A stretch of 64,000 bases of DNA from Undibacterium paludis (GTDB lineage Bacteria; Pseudomonadota; Gammaproteobacteria; Burkholderiales; Burkholderiaceae_D), in assembly GCF_022568815.1 (NCBI RefSeq), contig NZ_JAKZHX010000020.1, positions 1 to 64,000 of the forward strand, given 5' to 3'. The notes under the pieces were generated by a model, which searched no databases, was not told the origin of the DNA, and saw only the letters and a program-made list of their open reading frames with translations. This document shows positions 62,401-64,000 of the stretch, in pieces (within the stretch, counting starts at the first letter, position 1; each line of letters begins with the position of its first letter). Made by a program: the position numbers and the translations under genes.

Positions 62401-62812
62401 AGTCACTTGCCTGAACCAATCGGGCCTTAAAACAAACCCTTGATTTCTGAGATGCAAGATGTCAGCAACAAGGCAAAGTTGCTGGTCCTCTAAAGTCCTG
62501 ACGAAATTGGCGGGAAATATTGCGAAAAAACCAAAGAAGAGTTGGATATCCATTGCGTCAGCAATAGCAAATAGACAGTCATATATTTTCGATGAAACTG
62601 AGGTCCAGTTCGTCATCGAATACGTCAGGCGTATACTTGCGATACCTGCCGGGAAAATGGCAATCGATGGCTACTCCCACCCTTGCGGATCTTGATGGCA
62701 GTGTGCCTGACCATTCCCTGGAGAAAATGAGATTGAGTAATCTTTGGCGTTGAATTCTATCGTATGTTGGACTTTTTTTATTTACTGCCATCCTTTCCAT
62801 CTTTTTCAGCAC
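62383..62812 (-). pseudogene. Probable frameshifted small gene
   Basis: One frame runs from 62812 (better start: the ATG at 62791 after AAAGG) to a stop at 62579, ending PDVFDDELDLSFIENI. A second frame overlaps it and continues to 62383 (..KIYDCLFAIADAMDIQLFF.. to HCSLQ). Joined by a single shift they would give one protein of about 130 residues. A + strand frame also exists here, so the assignment is weak. Position between toxin-type genes suggests a decayed immunity or toxin fragment. Confidence 0.35.
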
Positions 62813-63293
62813 AATGGCCAGGTATACAGTACGGAAGGAGGGGTTGACTCGTTTCTACGCCGCTATAAAGAGAGAACGTGAAGTCGTTTTTGGCTGGCAA
62901 ATCTACTCCCAGCACTTTTTCAGCAATCCTTGAATTCTCTATATCCGTCCTGGGTCTTAACAGGAATCTGAAACTCAAAGGGTCAATAATGCCATACTCA
63001 CGTACACACCCCGACCCGCCACAATCGCGAGAAAAGAGCAGTTGTTCCTTACCATGGCGATTCTTGACGCAGGAGGTTGAAAAGTGATTGCGATCGACAG
63101 TATATAGTTCTTTCATCTTTCCATGCGCCTCGCCGTAAAGCACGAAAACATACAAAGCATCTTGCTTTTCAACTGTCATTTTCACTTCAAATTGTGTTCC
63201 ACCACACTGAAAAAGCACAATCTCTGCAAATGAACTGTTCAATGCCAAAAAATAAGAGATAAAAAGAAAAAGTACCCTATAAGTATTCAACAT
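62778..63293 (-). CDS. Periplasmic Cys-rich protein in the toxin array, possible immunity
   Basis: 171 residues with a signal peptide (MLNTYRVLFLFISYFLALNSSFA) and six cysteines in the mature part (FQCGG, STSCVK, RDCGGSGC, YCIPGHC), so it is probably exported and disulfide-bonded. Unrecognised family. It lies on the same strand as the toxin-like genes. A periplasmic place would suit protection against a toxin acting on the cell wall or from outside. GGAAAG precedes the ATG. Confidence 0.6.
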   Translation of the reverse strand: MLNTYRVLFLFISYFLALNSSFAEIVLFQCGGTQFEVKMTVEKQDALYVFVLYGEAHGKMKELYTVDRNHFSTSCVKNRHGKEQLLFSRDCGGSGCVREYGIIDPLSFRFLLRPRTDIENSRIAEKVLGVDLPAKNDFTFSLYSGVETSQPLLPYCIPGHCAEKDGKDGSK

Positions 63294-63340
63294 CAAGATG
63301 TGTCTTTCCAAGTAAGTTAATTCAGACAGATTTCAGTTTG

Positions 63341-63667
63341 CTACGAGTGTGCTCTGTTACTTTTGCCCTGCACCTGGTGAAACCTAAGAAAGTCAGCTAG
63401 TAGGCAACTGTGGAATCGAGAGTGAAGGGCACCCGGCGCATCAGAGCAAAGCGCAGATACTCCCATTATCGCCGTGATTCTTACCACGATGCGCGGGTGT
63501 GCTTCACTTCTGCCTTCGCTGTTACAGTCCACCAGATGATGTTCATTGATTTCATCGAGCTCAGGATTTTTCCAGCAAAATACTTCATAAGAATTGACAA
63601 TATAAAAATAGCAAAATCTCCAGCCAATGCTATCAGGGGTGCGTTTTTTTGCAACGCATCCTCCCAT
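63341..63667 (-). CDS. Possible small gene after the truncated toxin-like gene
   Basis: 108 residues beginning 9 bp after the stop of the partial gene at 63677. The first 60 residues look protein-like (RRCYF-type aromatic stretch, WKNPELDEINEHH); the rest reads like non-coding DNA, so a frameshift is possible. An immunity gene would be expected in this place. Weak support. Confidence 0.3.
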   Translation of the reverse strand: MGGCVAKKRTPDSIGWRFCYFYIVNSYEVFCWKNPELDEINEHHLVDCNSEGRSEAHPRIVVRITAIMGVSALCSDAPGALHSRFHSCLLADFLRFHQVQGKSNRAHS

Positions 63668-63676
63668 TTCTAAAGA

Positions 63677-64000
63677 TCACTCGCCTCTTAAAATTTTCAG
63701 AAACATTTTCGCACGCGGCATAACCTCATTTCGAGAAATATTCAGTGCTTCAGATTCACTGCCATTGCGCTCCTTTCTATTTGGGCCATCATGATACTTA
63801 TACACATAATCTAGTCCTCTCAGATTTTTCTTTGCCAGACGAATGTAATCTGCCGTAAGCCGAACCAATTTATTGGCCCGCTCATCCACATCCCACATTT
63901 CATTGCCGCCAAGCCCATTTTGTTTTCTGGTCGCGTTGGTAAATTGCCCCAGGACAGTCGCACTTGAGGTCCCCGCAGCAGCGTCTGGATTGAAACCTGA
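63677..64000 (-). CDS. 3' end of a further toxin-like gene, cut by the window edge
   Basis: An open frame of 107 codons enters from position 64000 and stops at 63677; its 5' part is outside the window. The visible C-terminus is charged and helical (WDVDERANKLVRLTADYIRLAKK, ending FLKILRGE). Its start cannot be seen, so I cannot say whether it shares the N-terminal module of the other two. Its place at the head of the array and the small open frame right after it suggest another toxin-type gene. Confidence 0.5.
   Translation of the reverse strand, partial: SGFNPDAAAGTSSATVLGQFTNATRKQNGLGGNEMWDVDERANKLVRLTADYIRLAKKNLRGLDYVYKYHDGPNRKERNGSESEALNISRNEVMPRAKMFLKILRGE

Overview
The window looks like a chromosomal stretch from a betaproteobacterium of the order Burkholderiales, probably Oxalobacteraceae (Undibacterium/Janthinobacterium-like). 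This is an inference from protein character: a full Sox sulfur-oxidation cluster, a TonB-dependent sucrose locus, many Sel1 proteins, and large intergenic palindromes typical of that group. No rRNA, tRNA, CRISPR array, complete IS element or replication origin is visible.

Layout. 1-480 is a gene-free repeat island. 834-7996 is a sucrose utilisation locus on the + strand: TonB receptor, amylosucrase, fructokinase and sugar transporter, headed by a perfect 24-bp palindrome of LacI type. 8121-16588 (- strand) holds hscC (specialised Hsp70), three tandem paralogues that join a J-like domain, a membrane segment and Sel1 repeats, and a small M15-type peptidase. 16836-24541 (- strand) is soxCDYZAX plus soxB, with a repeat island between soxX and soxB. 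24866-33068 is a mixed housekeeping and accessory stretch: rhomboid protease, LysR/SDR pair, two secreted Sel1 proteins, GST, XRE regulator with its own palindrome, and a MmcQ/YjbR protein.

33126-41089 carries a secreted cyanophycinase, a TonB receptor, an RpiR regulator, an AstE/AspA-like deacylase and a YfcC-type permease. Together these suggest outside-in use of cyanophycin or a related Asp/Arg peptide, as a hypothesis. 41105-49133 includes an ATPase, small periplasmic proteins, a DsrE-like protein, a PhnD-like binding protein, an orphan transposase-type HTH protein, and a YtrA-like GntR/ABC operon whose ATPase gene is cut by an in-frame amber codon. 49313-57575 has a hydratase, a SNF2 helicase, a large GGDEF/EAL sensor and trmB.

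58015-64000 (- strand) is visibly AT-richer and is the most novel part. Two genes share a roughly 100-residue N-terminal module but have unrelated C-termini, and each is followed within 9-13 bp by a small unrelated gene. A decayed third copy lies between them, and another, incomplete toxin-like gene runs off the window edge. This is the architecture of a polymorphic toxin-immunity array, with an N-terminal module that I do not recognise.
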